The notes beneath the pieces are model-generated. The model was not told where the DNA came from. It worked only from the letters and a program-made list of their open reading frames with translations, and did no database searches. Shown piece by piece: positions 54,761-64,000 of a stretch of 64,000 nucleotides of DNA (positions are counted from its first letter, which is position 1; each line of letters opens with the position of its first letter). Source of the stretch: Narthecium ossifragum. Taxonomy: Eukaryota; Streptophyta; Magnoliopsida; Dioscoreales; Nartheciaceae. The DNA is taken from positions 4,141,961 through 4,205,960 of the forward strand of contig OY986975.1 of NCBI GenBank assembly GCA_963920575.1. Reading direction: 5' to 3'. A program made the position numbers and the translations under genes.

Positions 54761-55629
54761 TCATGCTATTTGAGACATCGAGTGAAAAGCGGCCTTGAGG
54801 GCCTCGACTTCATCACGTATGTTGAACCCGTCGAGCCTTTGCCTCGATCATGAACGACGAGCACTTCGAGGCCTTCATCCCAAAGAGGTGGTGCACGAAC
54901 GGGATTCAAGCATGCTACGTACATGCATGAAACGAAGCATGCATGTTGGCATTAAAAAATTGGCTCCAACCCGTAGTGGGTCATTAAAAATTGGCCCAAA
55001 CCCACTGGGTAGGTTTGTTTCATCGCTCATTGCATGGGATTAGCCATCTCGACGCTTCGAGCGGAGGCCACGATTGCCTCCGGATGAGACCGGGAGGACG
55101 TCGATGCCGAGTCGCATGGGATCAAACATCCCGAAGCTTCAAGCCCACGCTCTCATGGAGACAAACAAAAACAAAACATTGTGGGAAAAAATGGTACACC
55201 AGACCCTCTAGGACTTTGGGCCAAACAAAACAAAATAGAGCGGCGCCGCACCGACGGGGCCTCTGTTAACTACAACGCCCATTCGCGGATGATTGATCGC
55301 TACCGAGAGATCTAGGCAAAGTGGTATCCCTCGAGATCTCGACGAGGAGGGGTATGTCGGTGAAGTGGGCAGTTGACATCTCCTTGTCGCCGAGGATGGA
55401 GTCTCGCGGGTTCCCGGGTTTAGGCGTGCCAGCCATCATCCTCAACCCCAGCTCAACAATGATCTTGGGGATGCCAAATAAGGAGGCCTCGAGCACGACC
55501 TTAAGGATGTCGGCGCTTGGATGAGGTCAGGACACGATCACGCCCTCATACGCTATCGCCTTCGAAAGTAGCCGGAGACGCTGATCGCTCGCGAACATGT
55601 CGTTAAAACGTTGTAAACTCAATCAAATA

Positions 55630-56885
55630 CTAAATTTATAATCCTTATTCAATCACTACACAACTAGGTAGAATAGCGGTGAAGTCGGGAGTCAATTCAC
55701 AGGAAAAACGTTGGAAACTGAAATCAATTTTCAAAACCCTAAAACTAAGGAAAAGAATAAAAAATGGAATAAAGTTATCTAAACTAATAAAGAAAAGAAA
55801 TAAAATGTTGATCAATTCGAATCAATGGACTAGTTACTTAGGAATTACTCAATCCGCCCTAGTTTCATTATTAGTCTTCTCTCGTTATCAACTTGTTCCC
55901 TTCTCTCAACATTATGGATCATATGGCTACAAGCTCACATGAATCCCTAAAATAAAGTTAATGTTTCCAACAGCATAACCTATCTTTGCTTGGCATATAT
56001 TGTCTTTGATCCTACGATTACTTTAAATTATACTACTCCTAATGACCTTGGCACAACCTATCTTCGCGTAGCATAACTTATAAATCTCTACAATCAATCA
56101 CAGAAATCATATAGGACTGAAAGTACGTCAAGGGAACTCTGTTCCTTCAACTCTATTAACAATAAAACTGTATTCATGAGATCATGCATTGGGAAGTTCA
56201 CAAGAATCAACTAAAAAAAACCAAAACTACACTAAAATTTCATGATATTCCTAAATACAAGAAGTTAGCCACTCATCTTATGGATGAAAGCCATCGGATT
56301 GGAATAGGAAGCTGTCACCATCCGCATCCTCGCCGTCTTCTTTTTCCCTCTCCAAAGATAGTAAAAAAGATGAGAAATTCGAATTAAATAACCCTATTTA
56401 TAAAAGAACTCCCGAAATTAGAGTTTGAGTTGAGTTGGACTTTAATTACAACTCGAATTTCCTGAATTAATTATGACAGTCTTATTCCGAGCGCAACTGG
56501 GTCCAACCCGTTTGGAATCTGAAACCTTGTCCAACATAAACGTTGTATATTAGGAAGTCCTCTGTCATATCTCGAATATTTCATAATATTTGGACTTATT
56601 TGGAATATTTTAAGAATATCTTCTGAACGTCGACGAACCAGTTTTCCGGCAGCTATATATCTTTATCTTCTTCAAAACTGACATCAATCCATCAGGAGTC
56701 TCGCAAAATTTCTAACATGAAAGTTGTAGCTCTTCTATCACGTACTAAATTTCTAGAATATTTGAACGTATAAGAAATTTATGATGAATGGTCTCCTGAC
56801 AGACAATGAAACAGTCTTTATCACGTAAATTCATCTTTTTTACCGAACTTGTTGTATTTCTTTTCAAATTCTATTTAAATAGATG
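55630..56885. mobile_element. AT-rich LTR-like insertion in family A copy 2
   Basis: Abrupt AT-rich sequence with motifs common in plant gypsy (Athila/Tat-type) LTR regions, such as GGTAGAATAGCGGTGAAGTCG and GAAAGTTGTAGCTCTTC. It may start TGTCGTTAAAACG at 55601. No matching end or TSD was established. Confidence 0.4.
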
Positions 56886-56902
56886 CCGACGCCGAGTCAC
56901 GG

Positions 56903-57235
56903 ATGGGGTCGAGGGAGCTCGATCTCAATCTTGAGGATGTTGGCGATGGGATGAGATCGAGAGAGCTCGAGCTCGATCTTGAGGATGTCGGCGTTGGGAT
57001 GAAGTCGAGGGAGCTCGAGTTCGATCTTGAGGATGTCAACACCGGAATGAGGTCAGGACGAGGTCACGGCCTCATACGCAATCGCCTCGAGATGAAGCAG
57101 GAAGACACCGATGCCGAGTCGTGGATGAGGTCGAGGGAGCTCGAGCTCAATCTTGAGGAAGTCGATGCCGGGATGAGGTCGGGACGAGGTCACGAGGCAT
57201 CGAGCTTGATCTTCTGGATGCCGACGCCGGAATGA
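56903..57235 (+). repeat. 48-bp minisatellite in a coding-like frame
   Basis: Three and a half units of about 48 bp encode MGSRELDLNLEDVGDG, MRSRELELDLEDVGVG and MKSRELEFDLEDVNTG; after a spacer one more unit follows (MRSRELELNLEEVDAG). The period is a multiple of three and the frame stays open, so selection on the peptide in the past is possible. Confidence 0.8.
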
Positions 57236-57262
57236 GGTCGAACTCGCGGATGTGTAGACACT

Positions 57263-57685
57263 TTGACCACCGACGACGGAATAGAGCTGGAAGGACCCAT
57301 CGCCTTCAGCACCGCCAGATTGCTCCAATCGACTTCAACGTTTTCTCCGTCGCCCTCCCCGCCAACCTCCAGACCTCCGTCACCAAGCAAACATAGCACC
57401 ACTTCACAGATCACCCGAGCCTCATCCGACGATATCCGAAGCGGACGGCCCCTCCTTGATGATGTCGATCTACTCGGCGCCGCTTCGCAGGTGATCACCC
57501 AAGCCTCATCCGACGAGATCCAAGGTGATGATGATATACTCGACACCGCTTCGCAGGAGATCACCCGAGCCCCATCTGACGAGATCCAAGGTGATGCTTA
57601 TCTACTCGGCGTCGCTTCGCAGAAGATCACCCGAGAAGCGTCTTCTCCGACGGTGGTCTCGGGAGTTGGATCGGCGATGGTGTAA
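57263..57685 (+). CDS. Small repetitive ORF of the family A element, uncertain
   Basis: A 140-codon frame has a proline-rich start and then a 22-residue repeat: LLGAASQVITQASSDEIQGD, ILDTASQEITRAPSDEIQGD and LLGVASQKITREASS (66-bp DNA period, 57470-57640). Nothing similar is known to me. It lies inside the family A element and may be part of an accessory ORF or just a minisatellite. Confidence 0.35.
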   Translation: MTTDDGIELEGPIAFSTARLLQSTSTFSPSPSPPTSRPPSPSKHSTTSQITRASSDDIRSGRPLLDDVDLLGAASQVITQASSDEIQGDDDILDTASQEITRAPSDEIQGDAYLLGVASQKITREASSPTVVSGVGSAMV

Positions 57686-58547
57686 GCGGAAGAGGAGAAA
57701 GAGTGCAGGATGGTTGAGATGGTGGATACATATCAAGACGATGATGCATCTAGGCCATGCATCTTGCTCGACAAAACCAAGCCCAACCAGATATGAAAAT
57801 TGATTCATGGTGGGTTAAGTGGATGAAGTACAAATCATGGCTCCAAACAGCATAAGCTGGCCAAGGTTGGCTCTTTGAGTGCAGGGGTGGAATTAATGAT
57901 GGCAACACATCCTTGGGAGACAACTGGCCCCATTAATACGACATCAACCTGCCTCTCTTCGGAAATGGCTAAGGATCAATGTCGATCCTTCGCTTAATAC
58001 GCAACCTCAAAGACCTCCACCCGATCACACCATCGATTCCTCCGAGCCTTGACTCTATCTCGTCATCAAACCTTCGAACCACTGCCTCGATCACATACGC
58101 CGGACCCCTCGACTCCTCTATCCCAAACACGCATATCGAGCCCCTCGAGGCCCCTTCAAGCTGCATGCGAGGGGTGCGTGCTTGTGTATGATAGTAGAGG
58201 CGGTAACGACTTGAGATAGAGGACAGCCGACGTGGTCGATCGGGGCTTGCATGGCTTGTACTCGACAGTGGTAGAACCACGACTCCTCCAAAGCTCACAT
58301 TCAACACGTGGCCAACTCTTCACCGCTCAACATGTGGTCCCATCATCTCTTTTGTTATTATTACTCTCTCACCTCCCTGCCTCTACGAGTCACGCCTCCA
58401 CTGTTAGATCACGTGAGATCCTACTTGATCACATGCCATCAAGAGCATACAACGGCCAGCAAGAGTGTCGCTCTAGTCCGTGACCTCGATGATATTATTT
58501 TTTTCATGCAAGTTTCCAGCTCACACGGAAAAAAGGGGGGGCATTTG

Positions 58548-59030
58548 TGTTATCGCAAAAAATTGGCATATTTTGAGAGTCAAAATATGGGTCAAAATTT
58601 GGACATGATGGACTCAACCGTCGCCGATCATGGAGGACAACTGCTAGATGTCATGGGGGGATCATACGAGATCATGAGGGCAACATGGAATGCAACCGTC
58701 AGAGGTCATGGGATCATGGGGAGTTATTCCATTGAGAGATTGTATAACTATCTTATGGAAGAAGAGAATTGTAACACAAACACAACCCAATCAATGAATT
58801 CTTTTTATTCCTATGATTTCTTCTACCTAAGAGTAGCATAGCCAGCACTCTTTTTACCTTAGAGTAGCATAACCTTATTTTACATAGGAGTAGGAGTAGC
58901 CATTAATCTACCTAGGAGTAGAAGTAGTCTTCAATCTCTCATAAGAGTAGCTGCATCCATAACATAGACTTAGATTTAGAACTTCCAAAAGTCCTCTTAA
59001 TTGAGACGCGACATAACACATCATCCTTCT
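58548..59030 (+). mobile_element. 3' LTR of family A copy 2
   Basis: Starts TGTTATCGCAAAAAATTGGC after a purine tract (GGAAAAAAGGGGGGG) and carries the GAGTAGCATAGCC and AGGAGTAGGAGTAGCC blocks. It stops at CATCCTTCTG, about 120 bp before the LTR end known from the other copies. Confidence 0.72.
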
Positions 59031-59035
59031 GTTCC

Positions 59036-59146
59036 GATGGCGAAGCGTTTCCCCACTGACGACGACGATCGCGGCGGCGTCAAGTTCCTCTCTCCTCTTC
59101 GCGAGCGGCGGCTGGAGAAGATGCGAAGGAAGGGGTTTAGGGTGTA
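59036..59146 (+). pseudogene. Short GC-rich ORF, possible gene-end remnant
   Basis: A 36-codon frame, MAKRFPTDDDDRGGVKFLSP then LRERRLEKMRRKGFRV, begins immediately after the truncated family A LTR. Its composition is unlike the surrounding DNA. It might be an exon fragment cut off by the LTR; no family is recognised. Confidence 0.3.
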
Positions 59147-59385
59147 ATCACGATTGAGGGTTATTAGGGGTATATATTATTAGGTGGCTACTTTGCTAAA
59201 AAAACCCCTACAAAGAGTGGTATTTACACAATAGGTCCCGAAATTACTTATAGGTCCTCACATTCTCTCTCCAAAAATTTTAAAAATTTGGTGAGAGAGT
59301 GTTATTTGGGTGAAAATTTTGACATGAACTTAAAACTTTGGGTGTGAATCTCAAAGTTGATGATGAAATCAGAACCGTCTTTTAG

Positions 59386-59650
59386 GATTTGTTTAGAGAC
59401 AAATCTGAACCGTTTTTATGTTTATAGTTCAAGACATTTCAAAACCGCGCTTCCTTATATAATAGATAGTGAATGTATGTGTCTACGACAGATATTTAGG
59501 GTTCCGTTTAGAAAAGGATTTGTTTGGAGACAAATCTGAACCGTTTTTTATGTTTATAGTTCAAGACATTTCAAAAACCACACTTCCTTATATAATAGAT
59601 AGTAAATGTCCGTGCCTACGACACAGATATTTAGGGTTCCGTTTAGAAAA
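59386..59650. repeat. 131-bp tandem duplication, two copies
   Basis: GATTTGTTTAGAGACAAATC at 59386 and GATTTGTTTGGAGACAAATC at 59517 each begin a unit that ends TTTAGGGTTCCGTTTAGAAAA. About 95% identical. Each unit begins with a small inverted repeat (GATTTGT…ACAAATC). Confidence 0.9.
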
Positions 59651-59829
59651 TTTCAACATAACCTCATCTGTACCAAGGGCTAAATGAAACAATTTTATAA
59701 CATTATTCAAATACAAAAATTAAATCACAGTATAAAAGGGACGAACATTGTCCCGGGGCAAACATTGTCTCCACAAACCACACAAATCACAACTGCAACA
59801 ATTCATATAGCTATCAGGAAGAAAACGAA

Positions 59830-61507
59830 TCAAAAACTATTAACAAGCTCTCCTTCTGTAGTACACTTTTCATATCCGCATAGAACATGTCTCGCCCATA
59901 TGTCAATGCCCATTTCTCCATCTTCAAACAACCTGGCTAACCATTGATTATCAGTAAGATCGTACTTCTCTGACATTGCTTGCCATGCAGATATGAAATC
60001 TTCCTCCTCGAAATCAAAAAGACATCTGCCAAAGTCATATGACAGTCTTTGAACCATGGAAGGCCTGATTTAGTTGCTCAGCAGCATGTGGGTAGATATG
60101 CCACACAATATCGATGAGCAATGACAGACCAAACTGTTGTGACTGCCTCGCTCATTTCTGCACACCATTCTGTCAATATCGTTTTGGCCTGTCTCCCAAG
60201 CATAACAGTCTTGAAAGCCTCGAGCAATTTTTTTATAACATGTTATGTTTTCATCGTAGAGCAAAGCAGCAGCGAAGATAGAGATTAACTTATGATGGTT
60301 CAAACCAGTGAACAAAGCAAATGGCCGGCCATAACCATGAAATTTGAAAGTTGTGTCAAGACATACCACATCACTGAAGTAACTGAAGTCCATTACAGAC
60401 TTCGCATCTGCCCAGAAAAAGTTGGCCATGTTATCATTTTCATTAACTTGCGCAGCATAAAAGAAGGAAGGTTTGTCAGTTTGCATCCTTTGTAGGTACT
60501 CTAGTATGGCCCCTGTATCACCCAACTGCATAGCCTTCAGATGCTTTACACCCAGATTATCTTTGTTACACACAAAACTAAAGCTGACATGTTGGCACCC
60601 TTGAGGTTGTTTGTTAGTCGTCTTATCATTAGACTCCAGCACCATCACATATTTCTCCCCCATATCCACTTCACCAACTTGACCAACTTGACCATTAGGT
60701 TTCATATCAGGTGATATTGCCATCTCATCAGATGAAGGGGCTGCAAGCGGATGGTTATGAGATGTCACAAACTCAGACACATGATAATTGCCACTAGCAG
60801 CCAGCCTGATAACCATAATTGCAGGACAAACTGTTCTTGTTTCTGGTCGTGGTCGTTTCACCCACCCTCTTCGCACCTTTCTACTCATGAAAACCTTCTT
60901 TTGAACAAACAAACATTCTTCTTGTGATGACATTTTCAGTACTCATTGTCATGCTTGCTCTTCTGACACTGAATCCAATCCTTGTAGCATACATACTGTA
61001 GAACTCATACGCCTCATCCTCAGTTTCAAACTCGGGTGTTCTGACCGAGTCATCTGCCAAGTCTGCTCGTGCGAGTCGAGTCTTGCGTCTTAACTTCTTT
61101 ACCTTCAGTGTATGTATCGTCGATACTGTTGCGAGCTGACGGTTATGGTTTGGCACAAATTCAGTCACGCGATATTTGCCATTGGGTGTAAGTCGGATCG
61201 TCATACATGCTTGGCAATTGATTCTTGTTTCTGGCCTGGGGGACTTGACTTCCTTCGACCCTTTCTTCTTCTCACATAAGCCTTCTCTTGAGCATACAAA
61301 CGTTCTTTGAGTGACAATATTTTTTGAGGTGGTCCACAATGTCGATCTTCTGACAAAGAAACCTACTTTATCAGCATAAGTATTGTAGAACTCATAAGCA
61401 TCATTCTCACTATCGAATAACATATCCAAACTCGGCATCCATCCTGGACAACCAGAATCTCCAACAGTGGCATTGACCTGCATAGCCTCTGTCATCATCG
61501 GCTGCAT
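59830..61507 (-). pseudogene. FAR1-RELATED SEQUENCE (FHY3/FAR1 family), frameshifted
   Basis: The minus frame from 61507 has a FAR1 DNA-binding domain (YEFYNTYADKVGFFVRRST … TFVCSREGLCEKK … CQACMTIRL) and a second one (YEFYSMYATRIGFSVRRAS). One frameshift near 60900 leads to the rest of domain two (RPRPETRTVCPAIMVIRL) and then the MULE transposase core (FFYAAQVNENDNMANFFWAD, VVCLDTTFKFHGYGRPFALF). A second shift near 60190 and a third near 60060 precede DFGRCLFDFEEEDF. The SWIM zinc finger is absent. The family comprises nuclear regulators domesticated from Mutator-like transposases. Whether this is a pseudogene or carries assembly errors is open. CAG before the first ATG suggests an acceptor site of a 5' UTR intron. 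Confidence 0.85.
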
Positions 61508-62038
61508 ATCTGAAAAAGTAAACTTATTGATGAAGTTTAAATAAACCAGGCATGTGAGCCAACAATCAAGGCTCCAAGTACATCAAAATAGATGGCAAAT
61601 TGGCAGAAAAGTCCATGTGAAGTTGGAAGTACCAAGTTTAAGGGCGTTTAATCTGACTGCAATCTCCAAAATAATTCTGCTAAGCAAAGGTAGCCCAAAT
61701 CAAATAGAAAGCAAAAGAAGAAAATTCACAAAGAATAGGTTATCATACAAGAATGCAAGCATCACACAACCACAAAGTGAACAACACTAATATGAGTCTA
61801 AACTTATTTCTTTACTATTGAAGAAGGGTGAAATTTCAAGGTAATAAACTTGCAACAAAGAGTAACCAGCATACTCCTAGATCAACTTAAGCAAAACTAA
61901 TTACAAGCTAAAAACACCAACCTTAAAAGCCCGAGTTACAATTGTGAACCTTAAACAGAAAATTGAGGGGGGGAAGCATCAGAAGAAACATTCCTCTCAA
62001 AACTTGTATCTGTTAATGATTCGAAGTCTAATTGCACA
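61508..62038. other. Spacer or intron, no gene seen
   Basis: AT-rich sequence upstream of the FAR1-like start. It may be a 5' intron of that gene. Confidence 0.4.
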
Positions 62039-62229
62039 TCAACTGGTCATGATCGTCAAATTTTGTCTTGAGCAAACACAAGAACAGTCGGGTCCTTCCA
62101 AGTCCCTATTCACAAGGCGTTTGTCTCGGTTTATCATCAGCTTTATAAGAGGGACCTTCAATGAAACTTGGCGCCATATCTCATTTACTGTTCCATTTGG
62201 ATCTTCGTATTCAAAATAGTGTTTCACCT
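62039..62229 (-). CDS. Putative terminal exon of an unidentified gene
   Basis: The minus strand has a good acceptor (TGCTGTGTTTGTTTCAG, then GTGAAACAC) at 62229 followed by 63 codons to a stop: [20 protein letters not shown], then [20 protein letters not shown] and a cysteine-bearing tail ([10 protein letters not shown]). Composition looks coding, but I do not recognise the family and the preceding exons could not be identified. Confidence 0.3.
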
Positions 62230-63057
62230 GAAACAAACACAGCATCAGCAAACTTTGTCAGCAAATACTTATTAATTATAACCAAACAATATTTAAAGAT
62301 AAAACGCCTATTTAGATCTGTATAAATTTGTTATATCAGTTTTTAACTAGTCCTACTTTTATAGCAGTGCCCAATCCACACTTAAAACAAAGACTTATTT
62401 CTTCAAGAAACCATTTCTCTGACAAACTTAAATATTTTGAGCAGGACATCAGCCTGCTCTGATAAAAATCCTCAGCAAATGGAAAGCGTTGACCAAGCAA
62501 GAAGTGTAGGCCATTACAAAATGCATGGGGATGGGAAAAACAATCATATGTCAATATTACAAGATTAAAATCAGGAAAAGAAACACATGACAGCCCAAAG
62601 AAGTGGATACTTTGTGCATCAACAAGACATAAACAAAGATAAGGCCTATGCCGCTAACAGCATATAGCATGCTATAATGCTAAAAGCCACCCAGTACCCA
62701 TCACAAAGGCAAATAGTATCGGCACTGGCACGGGATATATCGAGTTGTTTTCGCCAGATCTTGCCCCAAATCAATAGTTTCGAAGCAGAATCAGGATGTT
62801 TTGAGATTGAATCAGGGTGTTTCAGGCAAGTTCTAACTGAATCGCATATGTTATATTCACCCTTTTCAGTTCTAAGAAAATTGTTATCTTCTACAAATGT
62901 CAAGAGTTAGCTTTACGAAGACAAAATAAAAACCTACTCCTCCCAACCGACCGAGATGGATAGCATGGAAGGTGAATCTGAGTAAAAAGGAACCATCGTC
63001 AGGTACTTTTTCGTTCAAAGCCAAAAATTCCAATGCAGTGATGAGACCTCTAAGAAT
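62230..63057. other. No gene recognised
   Basis: ORFs at 62336-62554 and 62646-62903 (minus) have no known motif. Small repeats (AATCAGGATGTTTTGAGATTG / AATCAGGGTGTTTCAGG) occur at 62789-62826. Confidence 0.4.
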
Positions 63058-63171
63058 CAACTTCCCCGTTTAATCGGGAAGAAGCAAGGAACTGTTCCTT
63101 TGGGGACTGACCTTCAACTTCCCCGTTTAATCGGGAAGAAGCAAGGAACTGTTCCTTTGGGGACTGACCTT
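63058..63171. repeat. 57-bp tandem duplication, two identical copies
   Basis: CAACTTCCCCGTTTAATCGG… starts at 63058 and 63115 with no difference seen. The period is 19 codons; on the minus strand the frame EGQSPKEQFLASSRLNGEV stays open across both copies. Each unit holds the near-palindrome TTCCCCGTTTAATCGGGAA. Confidence 0.93.
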
Positions 63172-64000
63172 CAATAGAGTCCAATTGATCAAAGCACATC
63201 TTTTTGGCTGTCAATCACTTATATTCCCTTCGCTAGCCGTGCTTCAACTCTCTCTTCCCTCCCTCCCTTTCTCCACCCTCCACACTACTACTGCCTTTGA
63301 GAGCCTCCCTTTCGTCCTTCTCTTATCCTTCCTCCTTCCCAATCATCGCCCACATAAAAACCCTTTTTTGTAAGACAGCTTCATCCTATCAGCATGGATA
63401 GCATGCCGCCAGTAGATACCGTGCCAGAGTTGTTTGAACACAACATGTCCGGAAGACACTTAAGTACATCGCTAACAGTGAAAAGACGCTAGAGAGTGCA
63501 TGAAGAAGATGTGTGCTGTTGGGGAAAAATTCATAAGCAACCACATTCCAATATTGAACTCAACCAATCCAAGTGTTTGACGTTTGAAAACCAAAACCAG
63601 ATATCCGTGCCTAGCTGGGCAAGGAGATCCTTGTAATGAGGTGGATAGTTCAACACTAGTCCAGAGTTTTAACCAGCCCCATCTAACAGATGGAGGCAAC
63701 AGTTTAATTTTCTGAATAAAGCACATGCTATCCCCTAAGAACAAAAGAAAGATTGAAAGGAGATCACATCATTCAGAATTCTGGAAGCAATTTTCCATAA
63801 AGGCAGAATTTTGTGAAAAGTACAATCACCAATCTTCTTCTCTAGCATATATTGGCATTCTATTTTTTTCTTAATCTGTCGTTTTATATTTGGGTTCCGA
63901 CAAAAGGCTTGTTTGACCTAATTTCACCTACAAATTTCCAACAAAAGTTACGCCTTATAAAATGACTACAAATTCCTTATATTTTGCATGTTTTGCATTT
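63172..64000. other. Window end, no gene recognised
   Basis: A CT-rich tract (63240-63345) followed by ATAAAAACCC resembles a plant leader or promoter but is not followed by a clear gene. The 90-codon minus frame at 63472-63744 has no known motif. Confidence 0.4.

Larger units (their letters stand above)
53576..59030 (+). mobile_element. Family A LTR element, second copy
   Basis: A 5'-truncated LTR (53576-53846, ending CAGGGAACA) is followed by AGTTTTGACGACCACAGTCGG, a decayed gag-like region (53870-54700), GC-rich minisatellite-bearing sequence, a polypurine tract (about 58529-58540) and a 3' LTR from 58548 that stops at 59030. There is no RT or integrase. A foreign AT-rich block lies at 55630-56885. 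Order and motifs agree with the minus copy at 20001-22096. Confidence 0.65.

Overview
This window is nuclear DNA from a flowering plant, probably a monocot. The evidence is an intron-containing Ninja/AFP-family gene with a GC-rich first exon, a CC-NB-LRR resistance-gene relic, plant subtilase, PP2C and GATL (GT8) gene fragments, a FAR1/FHY3-family gene, and dense layers of Ty1/copia and Ty3/gypsy LTR elements, a LINE, MITEs and an endogenous caulimovirid. No bacterial or organellar operons are present. The species cannot be fixed from sequence alone. Two 200-base N runs (1190-1389 and 19801-20000) are assembly gaps.

Layout. 1-6962: a decayed endogenous pararetrovirus (minus strand) with a 5'-truncated LINE inside it and a later 232-bp duplication across the insertion junction. 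7000-14430: gypsy remnants and a long proline-rich reading frame on the minus strand, cut by two solo LTRs with perfect 5-bp target-site duplications (TSDs). 14429-17251: 5' LTR and gag of a SIRE-like copia element carrying a Cassandra-like 5S-rRNA-derived insertion. 17252-22096: a gypsy-type LTR running into a gap, then a family-A LTR element with a gag-like ORF. 22300-27226: an inverted-repeat-flanked block holding a 2.7-kb solo LTR, PP2C-like and subtilase fragments and a hAT-type MITE. 27546-36262: a CC-NB-LRR pseudogene split by a nearly complete Ale-type copia element and a solo LTR. 38956-40280: the one intact-looking host gene, Ninja/AFP-like, with a dense G-box/ABRE cluster upstream. 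41298-43053: a long-TIR element enclosing a nearly full-length GATL glycosyltransferase pseudogene (Pack-MULE-like), surrounded by tandem repeats. 43700-53600: MITE, satellites, copia fragments and a third solo LTR nested in a SIRE-like pol. 53576-59030: a second family-A element with coding-like minisatellites. 59830-61507: a FAR1-related sequence with frameshifts, followed by weakly resolved sequence to the end.

There is no operon logic here. The genes are linked by their insertion history, and TSDs allow a relative order of events to be read. The most unusual cross-cutting signal is a hypervariable island of GATCGATC-centred palindromes at a similar place in LTRs of several families; the palindrome arms differ even between two copies of the same family.
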